Of a DNA stretch of 61,053 bases, positions 20,244 to 28,383 are shown in pieces. The stretch comes from Ectopseudomonas khazarica. GTDB taxonomy: Bacteria > Pseudomonadota > Gammaproteobacteria > Pseudomonadales > Pseudomonadaceae. Positions within the stretch are counted from its first letter, which is position 1. Every line of letters starts with the position of its first letter. The stretch spans positions 1-61,053 of the forward strand of contig NZ_SBHZ01000025.1 of NCBI RefSeq assembly GCF_004521985.1, in the 5' to 3' direction. The position numbers and the translations under genes are program-made. The notes under the pieces were generated by a model that had not been told where the DNA came from, searched no databases, and saw nothing but the letters and a program-made list of their open reading frames with translations.

Positions 20244-21185
20244 ATGCACGCACACCTGGACATGACCCCCTGGCAAGGCCGCATCGACGCCGGCGAAGGC
20301 AGCGACGCCCGGCGCTGGCACCAGTGGGTACAGCCACTGGACCACGCGCCGCAGCCCCCAGGCGTAGCCCTGCTGGGCTTCGCCTGCGACGAGGGCGTGC
20401 AGCGCAACCAGGGGCGCCCCGGTGCCTGCGAAGGCCCGCTGGCCCTGCGCCGGGCCCTGGCCAATCTCGCCTGGCACGCACCCCATGCCCTCTACGATGC
20501 CGGTGACGTGCGCTGCGAGGATGCCGACCTGGAGCAGGCCCAGCAGCGCTTTGCCGCCGATATCCGCCACCTGCTCGACGCCGGCCACCTGCCGCTGGGC
20601 CTCGGCGGCGGCCATGAGATCGCCTTCGCCAGCTACAGCGGCCTGGCCGATCACCTGGCAGAACACGCCCCCGAGGCACGCATCGGCATCCTCAACTTCG
20701 ATGCCCATTTCGACCTGCGCCACGCCGAGCGGGCCTCCTCGGGCACGCCGTTTCGCCAGATCGCCGAGCGCTGCGCGCGCCAGGGCCAGCCTTTCCACTA
20801 CTGCTGCCTGGGTGTCAGCCGGCCCAACAACACCGCCGCGCTGTTCGCCGAGGCCGAACGCCTCGAGGTGCGCTACCTGCTCGACCACCAGATGCACGCC
20901 GGCAACCAGGCGCAGATCGAGCAGACCCTGGAGCGTTTTCTCGGCGAGATCGACCAGCTCTACCTGACCCTGTGCCTGGACGTGCTGCCCGCCGCCCAGG
21001 CGCCCGGCGTCAGCGCCCCGTCCGCGCATGGCGTGGAGCTGGCGCTGGTGGAACGCCTGCTGCGCCTGGTCAAGGCCAGCGGCAAGCTGCGCCTGGCCGA
21101 CATCGCCGAACTCAACCCGCGTCTGGACATCGACGCCCATACCGCTCGCTGCGCCGCACGCCTGGCCGCCTGCCTGCTCGAGTGA
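20244..21185 (+). CDS. hutG: Formimidoylglutamase-like ureohydrolase
   Basis: This 313-residue protein belongs to the arginase/agmatinase superfamily and resembles HutG, which splits N-formimidoylglutamate to glutamate and formamide. Metal motifs GGGHE (near residue 116) and NFDAHFDLRH (near 150) are intact. The third motif, usually DxDxxDP, reads CLDVLPAAQAPGVSAP: the first Asp is Cys and the third is Pro. I believe this is common in HutG-type enzymes but cannot check it. There is no histidine-utilisation operon here; the gene sits between an IclR regulator and a glutamate symporter. The substrate is therefore uncertain, another guanidino or formimino amino acid being possible. Confidence 0.78.
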   Translation: MHAHLDMTPWQGRIDAGEGSDARRWHQWVQPLDHAPQPPGVALLGFACDEGVQRNQGRPGACEGPLALRRALANLAWHAPHALYDAGDVRCEDADLEQAQQRFAADIRHLLDAGHLPLGLGGGHEIAFASYSGLADHLAEHAPEARIGILNFDAHFDLRHAERASSGTPFRQIAERCARQGQPFHYCCLGVSRPNNTAALFAEAERLEVRYLLDHQMHAGNQAQIEQTLERFLGEIDQLYLTLCLDVLPAAQAPGVSAPSAHGVELALVERLLRLVKASGKLRLADIAELNPRLDIDAHTARCAARLAACLLE

Positions 21186-21214
21186 CCCCTGCCACCGCCC
21201 ACCCCTAGAGAACA

Positions 21215-22432
21215 ATGACAATGATGACTCTGAACCTCGACGCCCTGACCACCACGGCGCTCGCCTTGCTGCTGCTCGGCGGCGGCGTGCTGCTCAAGCG
21301 CCACAGCCGCGTGCTGACCTTCCTCTGCGTACCGGCACCGGTAGTCGCCGGTTTCGGCTTCGCCCTGGTGATCTGGCTGCTGCGCAAGCTCGACGTGCTC
21401 GAGCTGACCCTCGACACCGCCCTGCAAGGTCCGCTGATGGTGGCCTTCTTCACCACCGTCGGCCTCGGCGGCAGCCTCGGCCTGCTGCGCCACGGCGGCA
21501 AGACGCTGTTCATCTACCTCGGCGCCTGCTGGGCGCTGGCCATCCTGCAGAACCTGGTCGGCGTCGGCGCCGCCGGGCTGTTCAACCTCGACCCGCTGCT
21601 GGGCCTGATGGCCGGCGCGGTGTCGCTCGAAGGCGGCTTCGGCGCGGCGGCGGCATTCGGCCCGGTGGCCGAAGGGCTCGGCGCCCAGGGCGCGGCCACG
21701 GCGGCGCTGGCCGCGGCCACCTTCGGCATGGTCGCTGGCGGCCTGCTCGGCACACCGGTGGCGCGCTGGCTGATCAGCCGCCACCAGCTGCGCCTGGACA
21801 GCCACAACAGCGCCGAGCTGAGCCAGCTCGAACGCGCCAGCCAGGGCAGCGTGGGCACGCTCGACAGCGCCACCCTGCTGCGCCTGCTGACCTGCATCCT
21901 GGTGATCATGGTGCTGGGTTTCTGGCTCGGCGGCGCGCTCGACGCGCACCTGGGCGTGGTCCTGCCGAGCTACGTCGGCGCCATGTTCGTGGCCATCATC
22001 GTGCGCAACCTGAATGACCGCATGCGCCTGCTGGAACTGCCCGACAGCGCCATCAGCACCCTGGGTGACGTCAGCCTCGGGCTGTTCCTGACCATGGCGA
22101 TGATGAGCCTGAAGTTCTGGGAGCTGGAACAGCTCGGCCTGCCGCTGCTGGGCGTGCTGTTGATCCAGGTGGTGATCATGCTGCTGCTGACCCTGTTCGT
22201 GCTGTTCCGCCTGCTCGGCCGCGACTACGACGCCGCCGTGCTCTGCGCCGGGTTCATGGGCCACGGCCTGGGCGCCACGCCCAACGCGGTGGCGAACATG
22301 GGCGCGGTCTGCGAACACTACAAGGTGTTTTCCTACAAGGCGTTCATCATCGTGCCGCTGTGCGGCGCCGTGCTGATCGATATCGTCGCGCTGCCGGCGA
22401 TCACCTGGTTCATCAACGCCTTCGCCGGTTGA
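21215..22432 (+). CDS. gltS: Sodium/glutamate symporter
   Basis: This 405-residue inner-membrane protein matches the GltS family of Na+-coupled glutamate carriers. It has two inverted halves of about five hydrophobic segments, each with a glycine-rich re-entrant loop (EGGFGAAAAFGP near residue 140 and GHGLGATPNAVANM near residue 350), the signature of the family. It lies 29 bases after the formimidoylglutamase-like gene and is probably co-transcribed with it and with the IclR regulator, so it may import the substrate of that enzyme or move the glutamate product. A GC hairpin marks its convergent boundary with scpB. Confidence 0.93.
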   Translation: MTMMTLNLDALTTTALALLLLGGGVLLKRHSRVLTFLCVPAPVVAGFGFALVIWLLRKLDVLELTLDTALQGPLMVAFFTTVGLGGSLGLLRHGGKTLFIYLGACWALAILQNLVGVGAAGLFNLDPLLGLMAGAVSLEGGFGAAAAFGPVAEGLGAQGAATAALAAATFGMVAGGLLGTPVARWLISRHQLRLDSHNSAELSQLERASQGSVGTLDSATLLRLLTCILVIMVLGFWLGGALDAHLGVVLPSYVGAMFVAIIVRNLNDRMRLLELPDSAISTLGDVSLGLFLTMAMMSLKFWELEQLGLPLLGVLLIQVVIMLLLTLFVLFRLLGRDYDAAVLCAGFMGHGLGATPNAVANMGAVCEHYKVFSYKAFIIVPLCGAVLIDIVALPAITWFINAFAG

Positions 22433-22439
22433 TACAGCG

Positions 22440-22466
22440 GGCGGCGGACCTCAGTCGTCCGCCGCC
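22440..22466. terminator. Hairpin at the gltS/scpB convergent junction
   Basis: GGCGGCGGAC (22440-22449) pairs with GTCCGCCGCC (22457-22466) across a seven-base loop that contains the scpB stop codon. Its position between convergent genes suggests a shared transcript end, though neither side carries a T-run. Confidence 0.5.
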
Positions 22467-23248
22467 GGCCGTGGCTCGGGCTCGTCCGCTTCCAGCGCCT
22501 CGGGTTCGGGCTCGGACTCCGGCTCGGGCAAGTCGTCGAAATCGGTCTTGAGCCCCAGCTCCATGGTGTCGAGTTCGGCCAGCAGGCTGCGGAAACTGGT
22601 TTCCTCCCGTGGCTCGGCGGCCTCGCCCTCCTCCTGCAGCGCCAGATCGGCGCGCGCCTGCAGCCCTTCCGGCACTTCCGCCTCGTCATCCAGCGCCAGT
22701 TGCGGCTCGGGCTCCAGCTCCCGCAGCGCGGCCAGCGGCGGCAGTTCGTCGAGGCTCCTGAGGTTGAAGTGATCGAGAAAGCCCTTGGTGGTGGCGAACA
22801 TCGCCGGCCGCCCCGGGACGTCGCGATAGCCCACCACGCGAATCCACTCGCGCTCGAGCAGGGTCTTGGTGATGTTGCTGTTGACCGCCACGCCGCGTAC
22901 ATCCTCGATCTCGCCACGGGTGATCGGCTGCCGATAGGCGATCAGCGCCAGGGTTTCCAGCAGCGCGCGCGAGTAGCGCTGCGGCCGCTCCTCCCACAGC
23001 CGTCCGACCCAGGGGGCGAAGCGCTCACGCACTTGCAGGCGGTAGCCCGAGGCGACTTCCTTCAGTTCGAATGCACGCCCCTCGCAGCTGCGCGCCAGGA
23101 TGCCCAGGGCCTCGCGAAAGACGCCGCTGTCCGGACGCTCGTGCTCCTCGAACAGCTCGAACAGGCGCTCCAGGGACATGGGCTTGCCCGCCGCCAGGAG
23201 CAGGCCTTCGAGCACGGTGGCAAGCTGGTGCGGATCGGACAGCGTCAT
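22451..23248 (-). CDS. scpB: Segregation and condensation protein B
   Basis: This 265-residue protein is the paired winged-helix subunit of the condensin-like SMC-ScpAB complex that compacts and partitions chromosomes. The core MTLSDPHQLATVLEGLLLAAGKPMS and the typical ScpB run ETLALIAYRQPITRGEIEDVRGV near residue 97 are present, as is the RGRP-like VPGRPAMFATT. The last ~80 residues are an acidic Glu/Pro-rich tail, common in pseudomonads. I start at the ATG giving MTLSDPH; 22 extra codons upstream are non-homologous. It belongs to the scpA gene cluster but is separated from scpA by a DUF4261 gene. Confidence 0.94.
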   Translation of the reverse strand: MTLSDPHQLATVLEGLLLAAGKPMSLERLFELFEEHERPDSGVFREALGILARSCEGRAFELKEVASGYRLQVRERFAPWVGRLWEERPQRYSRALLETLALIAYRQPITRGEIEDVRGVAVNSNITKTLLEREWIRVVGYRDVPGRPAMFATTKGFLDHFNLRSLDELPPLAALRELEPEPQLALDDEAEVPEGLQARADLALQEEGEAAEPREETSFRSLLAELDTMELGLKTDFDDLPEPESEPEPEALEADEPEPRPAADD

Positions 23249-23329
23249 GATCAGGTAAACCTGGGGGCAAGAAGTGAAAGGGGCCACATTAAATGCGGCC
23301 CGGCAGTCTAGCAAATGCCGAGGGGCGCT

Positions 23330-24223
23330 TCAGGCCGGATTGGCCTCGTGCGCCGCGATGATCTCGGCGACCAGCAGCGGGTCCGGCCCGTCGAGAAAGT
23401 ATTCCTCGGCCAGCGGCGCCCGCAGGCGCATGAAGGCGTCCTCGCCGACCTGCAGGGTGTGCCCGGGGGCCATCTGCGCGCCGCTGCTCAGCAGGTAGCT
23501 CATCACGTTGTCGAACAGCTCCGAGTAGCGTTCGCCCTCATGATGCCCCTCGGCCAGCACGGCGAAGTCGGCGATACCGAACACGCCACCGCCGTAGGTA
23601 CGCATCCAGGTGCCCTGCACGCCTTCGACGTCGTATTTGACGAAGCCGCAGTAGAGCGCGGTCAGCGGCATGCCGCGCAGCACGTCCAGGCTCTCGCGTC
23701 CCAGTCCCTGGTCATTGAAGATCGCTGCGGGCAAGGAGGTCCTGCCACTCTCGTTGAGCACCGCGATGGCACCGAAATGCGCCAGCGCACCGGCGACCGC
23801 GGCCAGCACCACGTATTGCTCCAGGGGGTCGTCGTCATGCCCGGCGTAGTACAGCAGGACATGGCTGGCATGGGCGCGCACCTCATCCTTGAGCGCCTGC
23901 GGGTAATGCGCGGGGGCCACGCAGGACTCCAGCGATTGCGCAGGGAACGGCGCATCGAAGCCGAGCAGCCGCACCACGTGCTCTCCCCAGCCGGCCAGGG
24001 CGAAGAACTGTTCGACTTCGTCGGACACCTCGCAGCTCGCTGCGGCCATTTCCGGGTGATAGGCACGCAAGACGCGGGTCAGCTCGTCCTGATCCAGCTG
24101 CAGCGCGGCCGGGAACAGCACCTGCAGGCTGACTCGCCCTTCGCTGGCGGGATTGGCGACCAGACGGGCCGGCTCTGCGGCAGCGTCGTCGCGGCGACCG
24201 AAGAAACGCGAAAAGATACTCAC
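23330..24223 (-). CDS. DUF4261 domain protein inside the scpA-scpB cluster
   Basis: This 297-residue protein matches DUF4261, a family without an assigned function. The start is a GTG with AAGGGAG six bases ahead, giving (V/M)SIFSRFFGRRD; the longer frame upstream runs into scpA. A short basic N-terminus is followed by a compact alpha/beta protein with features such as HVLLYYAGHDDDPLEQYV, GAIAVLNESGRTSLPAA, and a Gly-rich TYGGGVFGIADFAVL. No signal peptide or membrane segment is seen. It lies 43 bases after scpA and 81 bases before scpB on the same strand, so it is likely co-transcribed with them. Base composition is like its neighbours, giving no sign of recent transfer. Confidence 0.8.
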   Translation of the reverse strand: MSIFSRFFGRRDDAAAEPARLVANPASEGRVSLQVLFPAALQLDQDELTRVLRAYHPEMAAASCEVSDEVEQFFALAGWGEHVVRLLGFDAPFPAQSLESCVAPAHYPQALKDEVRAHASHVLLYYAGHDDDPLEQYVVLAAVAGALAHFGAIAVLNESGRTSLPAAIFNDQGLGRESLDVLRGMPLTALYCGFVKYDVEGVQGTWMRTYGGGVFGIADFAVLAEGHHEGERYSELFDNVMSYLLSSGAQMAPGHTLQVGEDAFMRLRAPLAEEYFLDGPDPLLVAEIIAAHEANPA

Positions 24224-24266
24224 CTGAAACTCCCTTTGTTCAACGCTTCCCAGGACGACTCGCGCG

Positions 24267-25106
24267 TTACGCCTCCACATCCTGCTCGATGCGGGCTCGT
24301 ACATGGATGGCGGCAAACGGCGCATTCTGCACCAGTTCGACCAGCGATTCCTTGATCAACTCGAGAATTGCCATGAAGGTCACAACCACGCCGAGCCGCC
24401 CTTCTTCTGCAGCGAACAGCTCGACGAAGGGCACGAACGCGCCGCCCTTGAGACGCTCCAGCACCTCGCTCATGCGCTCGCGGGTAGACAGCGCCTCACG
24501 GGTGACCTGATGGCTTTCGAACATGTCGGCGCGGCGCAACACCTCGGCCATCGACAGCAGCACCTCTTCCAGGCTGACATCCGGCAGCAGCTTGCGCGCC
24601 CTGGCCTCGGGGGCATCCAGCCTGGGCACGATGACGTCGCGACCGACTCGCGGCAGCTCGTCGAGGTCTTCGGCGGCGGCCTTGAAGCGCTCGTACTCCT
24701 GCAGGCGGCGGATCAGCTCCGCGCGCGGGTCATCCTCTTCGTCCTCGGTCTCGGTCGAGCGCGGCAGCAGCATGCGCGACTTGATCTCGGCGAGCATGGC
24801 GGCCATCACCAGGTACTCGGCGGCCAGCTCCAGGCGCACCGACTTCATCAGCTCGACATAGCCCATGTACTGCTTGGTGATTTCCGCGACGGGGATGTCG
24901 AGGATGTCGATGTTCTGCTTGCGGATCAGATAGAGCAGCAGGTCCAGCGGCCCCTCGAACGCTTCGAGAAACACCTCCAGGGCGTCCGGGGGGATGTACA
25001 GGTCCAGCGGCAGTTCGGTGACCGCTTCGCCATACACCAGGGCGAACGGCAGCTCCTGCTGGGCACCAGCCTGGTTGTCCATCGACGGCGTGACGGGTTC
25101 ACTCAC
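24267..25106 (-). CDS. scpA: Segregation and condensation protein A
   Basis: This 279-residue protein is the kleisin subunit bridging the SMC dimer in bacterial condensin. The kleisin core EAFEGPLDLLLYLIRKQNIDILDIPVAEI (read here in part, near residue 48), the MAAMLAEIKSRMLLP helix and the C-terminal winged helix (VVTFMAILELIKESLVEL) are clear. The first ~40 residues are a variable extension. It lies 13 bases after trpS on the same strand and shares a transcript with trpS, the DUF4261 gene and scpB. Confidence 0.95.
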   Translation of the reverse strand: MSEPVTPSMDNQAGAQQELPFALVYGEAVTELPLDLYIPPDALEVFLEAFEGPLDLLLYLIRKQNIDILDIPVAEITKQYMGYVELMKSVRLELAAEYLVMAAMLAEIKSRMLLPRSTETEDEEDDPRAELIRRLQEYERFKAAAEDLDELPRVGRDVIVPRLDAPEARARKLLPDVSLEEVLLSMAEVLRRADMFESHQVTREALSTRERMSEVLERLKGGAFVPFVELFAAEEGRLGVVVTFMAILELIKESLVELVQNAPFAAIHVRARIEQDVEA

Positions 25107-25119
25107 GGCGAGCGCTCCT

Positions 25120-26334
25120 TCAGCGGTAGTTCAGGCCCATGGCCATGCGCACCTCGGCCAGGGTGTCGCGTGCCTCGTCACGTGCGCGCTCGGCCCCTTC
25201 GGCGAGGATGCTGCGGACCAGGTCCGGGCTGTCCTCGTAGTCGATCGCACGCCGCTGCAAGGGCGCCAGCTCGCTCTGCAGCGAGGAGCACAGGCGGCTC
25301 TTGCAGTCGAGGCAGCCGATCGCAGCGCTGCGGCAGCCTTCGATGACCCAGTGCAACTGCTCGTCGCTGGAGTACAGCTGGTGCAGCGACCACACCGGGC
25401 ATCGCTGCGGTTCGCCCGGATCGTCGCGGTGCACGCGCGCCGGGTCGGTAGGCATGCGCCGCAGTTTTTCCTCCAGCTCGGCATCACTGTCGCGCAGGAA
25501 TATCGCATTGCCGCTGGACTTGGCCATTTTCTGCCCGTCCAGGCCCGGCACCCGCGAGAACTCGGCGAGAATCGGCTGCGGCTCGGCCAGGATCACCTTG
25601 CCGCCACCCTCCAGATAGCCGAACAGGCGCTCCTGGTCCCCCAGGGTGAGGGTGCTCTGCTCCTTGAGCAGGGCGCGGGCGGTTTCCAGCGCCTGCGCAT
25701 CGCCCTGCTCCTGGTAGGCCTTGCGCAGATTGCTGTAGAGCTTGCCGAGCTTCTTGCCGAGTTTGCCGACGGCGGCTTCGGCCTTCACCTCGAAGTCCGG
25801 CTCGCTGCCGTACAGATGGTTGAAACGCCGCGCCACTTCGCGGGCGAACTCGATGTGCGGCAGCTGATCAGCGCCGACCGGGACCTGCCCGGCGCGGTAC
25901 AGCAGGATGTCGGCGGCCTGCAGCAGCGGATAACCGAGGAAGCCGTAGGTGGAAAGGTCCTTGCCGGACTGACCGTCCTGCTGTTCCTTGTAGGACGGCA
26001 CGCGTTCCAGCCAGCTCAGCGGGCAGATCATCGACAGCAGCAGGTGCAGCTCGGCGTGCTCGGGCACCTGCGACTGCACGAACAGCGTCGCCGAACTGGG
26101 GCTGACGCCGGCCGACAACCAGTCGACCGCCATGTCCATGACATGCTGGGACAGCTGACCGACCTCCGCGTACTCGGTGGTCAGCGCATGCCAGTCGACG
26201 ATGCAGAAGAAGCAGTCGTACTCGTGCTGCAACCTGACCCAGTTCTTCAGCACGCCGTGATAGTGCCCGAGGTGCAGACGACCGCTCGGACGCATTCCAG
26301 AAAGCACCCGACGTTCGGAGTCGTTAAGGCTCAA
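25120..26334 (-). CDS. trpS: Tryptophanyl-tRNA synthetase with Fe-S-type cysteine motif
   Basis: This 404-residue class I synthetase charges tRNA-Trp. The HIGH motif reads HLGH (residues 21-24) and the KMSKS motif reads KMAKS (269-273). It is longer than the usual ~330-residue enzyme because of an insertion near residues 185-245. The anticodon-binding region holds four cysteines, Cys312, Cys334, Cys341 and Cys344, in the pattern C-x21-C-x6-C-x2-C, which closely follows the [4Fe-4S] site of Thermotoga TrpRS (C-x22-C-x6-C-x2-C). The start is a TTG with no strong ribosome site, so a GTG nine codons later is possible. It sits in the yciO-trpS-scpA cluster. Confidence 0.93.
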   Translation of the reverse strand: MSLNDSERRVLSGMRPSGRLHLGHYHGVLKNWVRLQHEYDCFFCIVDWHALTTEYAEVGQLSQHVMDMAVDWLSAGVSPSSATLFVQSQVPEHAELHLLLSMICPLSWLERVPSYKEQQDGQSGKDLSTYGFLGYPLLQAADILLYRAGQVPVGADQLPHIEFAREVARRFNHLYGSEPDFEVKAEAAVGKLGKKLGKLYSNLRKAYQEQGDAQALETARALLKEQSTLTLGDQERLFGYLEGGGKVILAEPQPILAEFSRVPGLDGQKMAKSSGNAIFLRDSDAELEEKLRRMPTDPARVHRDDPGEPQRCPVWSLHQLYSSDEQLHWVIEGCRSAAIGCLDCKSRLCSSLQSELAPLQRRAIDYEDSPDLVRSILAEGAERARDEARDTLAEVRMAMGLNYR

Positions 26335-26416
26335 ACCGTTCTACCCAAATTCCAGACAAGGCCACGGAGTATAGGGCAGCAGCGGTCACAACGGAAAAGG
26401 CGCGTGACAGGCCGTC

Positions 26417-27043
26417 TCAGAGATCGTGAAACGGCGCGGGATCGCCGCAGCCGACCCGCACGACCTCGGGGCTGTCGTCCGCCAGATTGACCACGGTGGA
26501 GGCCTCCAGCCCGCCGAAGCCGCCGTCGATGATCAGGTCGACATGATGCTCGAGCACCTGGCGCATCTCGTACGGGTCGGACATCGGCAGCTCGTCGCCC
26601 GGCATGATCAGGCTGACGCTCATCAGCGGTTCGCCGAGCTGTTCCAGCAGCGCCAGGGCGATGGGATGGCTGGGCACCCGGATACCGATGGTGCGGCGCT
26701 TGGGGTGCAGGAGCATGCGCGGCACTTCGCGCGTGGCATTGAGGATGAAGGTATAGGGGCCGGGGGTGTGATTCTTCAGCAGGCGGAAGGCGGCGGTATC
26801 GACCTTGGCGAACAGGCCGATCTGCGACAGGTCGCGGCAGACCAGGGTGAAGTTGTGCTTGTCGTCGAGCTGGCGCAGGCGACGAATGCGCTCGACCGCA
26901 TTCTTGTCGCCGATGGCACAACCCAGGGCATAGGACGAGTCGGTCGGATAGACCACCACGCCGCCGCCACGAATGATCTCCACGGCCTGTTTGATCAGGC
27001 GTGCCTGGGGGTTTTCCGGGTGCACCTGGAAAAATTGACTCAC
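26417..27043 (-). CDS. yciO: YciO/Sua5/YrdC-family threonylcarbamoyl-AMP synthase-like protein
   Basis: This 209-residue protein belongs to the YrdC/Sua5 superfamily, in which relatives form threonylcarbamoyl-AMP for the t6A modification of tRNA. It matches the YciO branch (SQFFQVHPENPQARLI, YPTDSSYALGCAIGD, HNFTLVCRDLSQ, RRTIGIRVPSHPIA), whose exact cellular role is less clear than that of TsaC. The GTG at 27043 has a GGGAG site five bases ahead and matches the start of E. coli YciO. It begins 13 bases after the PHP exonuclease gene and should share its transcript. Confidence 0.92.
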   Translation of the reverse strand: MSQFFQVHPENPQARLIKQAVEIIRGGGVVVYPTDSSYALGCAIGDKNAVERIRRLRQLDDKHNFTLVCRDLSQIGLFAKVDTAAFRLLKNHTPGPYTFILNATREVPRMLLHPKRRTIGIRVPSHPIALALLEQLGEPLMSVSLIMPGDELPMSDPYEMRQVLEHHVDLIIDGGFGGLEASTVVNLADDSPEVVRVGCGDPAPFHDL

Positions 27044-27056
27044 GCTTGCTCCCTGC

Positions 27057-27923
27057 TCATTGAGTGACAGCGGATGGCTGTGCATGTTCGAAGCGCTCCC
27101 AGAGCGCCGTCAGGTCATCGGGCAACGGGCGGTACATGCCCAGTTCGGACCAGTCGCCCGGCGCATGGAAATCGCTGCCGACACTGGCCATCAAGCCAAA
27201 TTCACGCGCCAGGATCGCCAGGCCACCGACCTGCTCGGCCGGTTGCATGCCATTCACCACTTCCAGGGCATGCCCACCCAATGCCGCGAAGTCGGCCACC
27301 AGGCGTCGACGCTTACTGCGAGTAAAGTCGTACTGCCACGGATGCGCCAGGCTGATCCAGGCCCTGGCCGAACGCAAGGTGGCGAGGGTTTCCTCCAGCG
27401 TTGGCCAATGCTGTTTGACATCGCCCAGCTTGCCCGAGCCCAGCCACTTGCGAAACGCCTCGGCGCGGTCACGCACATGGCCGGCGCGCACGAGGAATTC
27501 GGCGAAATGCGGCCGCGCCGGCGCGTTGCCACTGTCGCCCAGTTCCTGCTGCACGGCCCGGGCACCCTGTAGCGCACCCGGCATGCCCTTGGCCGCCAGG
27601 CGCCGGTCGATTTCCTCGGCGCGCTGCCAGCGCCCATGGTGCAGGGCCTCGATGGCATCGCGCAGCGCCGGCGCCTCGCGCTCGAAGGCATAGCCGAGCA
27701 CGTGGATGGTCGCACCACCCCAGGTGCAGGACAGCTCGATGCCGTTGATCAGGCGCATGTCCAGGGCAGTCGCCGCACGCCGCGCCTCGTCGAGGCCCTC
27801 CAGGGTGTCGTGATCGGTCAGCGCCAGCACCCGCACGCCACGCTCATGCGCCCGGGCCACCAGTACGGCGGGGGCCAGGGCGCCATCGGAGGCGGTGCTG
27901 TGGCAGTGCAGATCGACAATCAT
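27057..27923 (-). CDS. rnm: PHP-domain 5'-3' exoribonuclease (RNase AM / YciV type)
   Basis: This 288-residue PHP-superfamily phosphoesterase belongs to the TrpH/YciV group; the E. coli member is a 5'-3' exonuclease that trims 5S and 23S rRNA 5' ends (established for that protein). Metal ligands of the PHP active site are visible: DLHCHSTASDG at the N-terminus, LTDHDTLEG near residue 39, GIELSC near residue 65, AHPWQY, and the late GSDFHAPG. I start at the ATG giving MIVDLHCHS; upstream codons are the promoter region. It heads the minus-strand cluster yciO-trpS-scpA-DUF4261-scpB and is divergent from yciI across an AT-rich 119-base gap. Confidence 0.9.
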   Translation of the reverse strand: MIVDLHCHSTASDGALAPAVLVARAHERGVRVLALTDHDTLEGLDEARRAATALDMRLINGIELSCTWGGATIHVLGYAFEREAPALRDAIEALHHGRWQRAEEIDRRLAAKGMPGALQGARAVQQELGDSGNAPARPHFAEFLVRAGHVRDRAEAFRKWLGSGKLGDVKQHWPTLEETLATLRSARAWISLAHPWQYDFTRSKRRRLVADFAALGGHALEVVNGMQPAEQVGGLAILAREFGLMASVGSDFHAPGDWSELGMYRPLPDDLTALWERFEHAQPSAVTQ

Positions 27924-28042
27924 GGCGGCGCTTTCGTTGAGATTGATGTTTGTTATTATGCCCCACATCCGCGCCAACGCTGTCGCCGTATGGCGCAAAT
28001 GCTTCATCCCTCCCCCGCTTCGACCCTGAATTAAGGATTGAG

Positions 28043-28342
28043 ATGCTCTACGCCATCATCGCCACCGACGTCGAAAACTCCCTGGAAAACCGCCTGGCCG
28101 CGCGCCCTGCGCACCTCGCCCGCCTGGAACAGCTGAAGCAGGAAGGCCGCCTGCTGCTGGCCGGTCCGCACCCGGCGATCGACAGCAACGATCCGGGCCC
28201 GGCAGGTTTCAGCGGCAGCCTGATCGTTGCCGAGTTCGACTCCCTGGAGGCAGCGCAGAGCTGGGCCGACGCTGACCCGTACCGTGCCGCGGGCGTCTAT
28301 GCCAACGTGCTGGTCAAACCCTTCAAGAAAGTGCTGCCCTGA
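28043..28342 (+). CDS. yciI: YciI-family protein
   Basis: This 99-residue protein is a small ferredoxin-like alpha/beta YciI protein (LYAIIATDVENSLENRLAARP, HLARLEQL, GRLLLAGPHPAID, ADPYRAAGVYANVLVKPF). The conserved histidine and aspartate of the family (in RPAHL and WADADPY) are present; the biochemical role is unsettled. The ATG has AAGGA upstream. It is divergent from the PHP exonuclease, and the promoter should lie in the AT-rich GTTTGTTATTATG stretch near 27945-27960. The next gene follows 41 bases later on the same strand. Confidence 0.92.
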   Translation: MLYAIIATDVENSLENRLAARPAHLARLEQLKQEGRLLLAGPHPAIDSNDPGPAGFSGSLIVAEFDSLEAAQSWADADPYRAAGVYANVLVKPFKKVLP

Positions 28343-28383
28343 ACGGACAGCCACCACGCTGCTCGCGCCTACAAGGAATCGCC

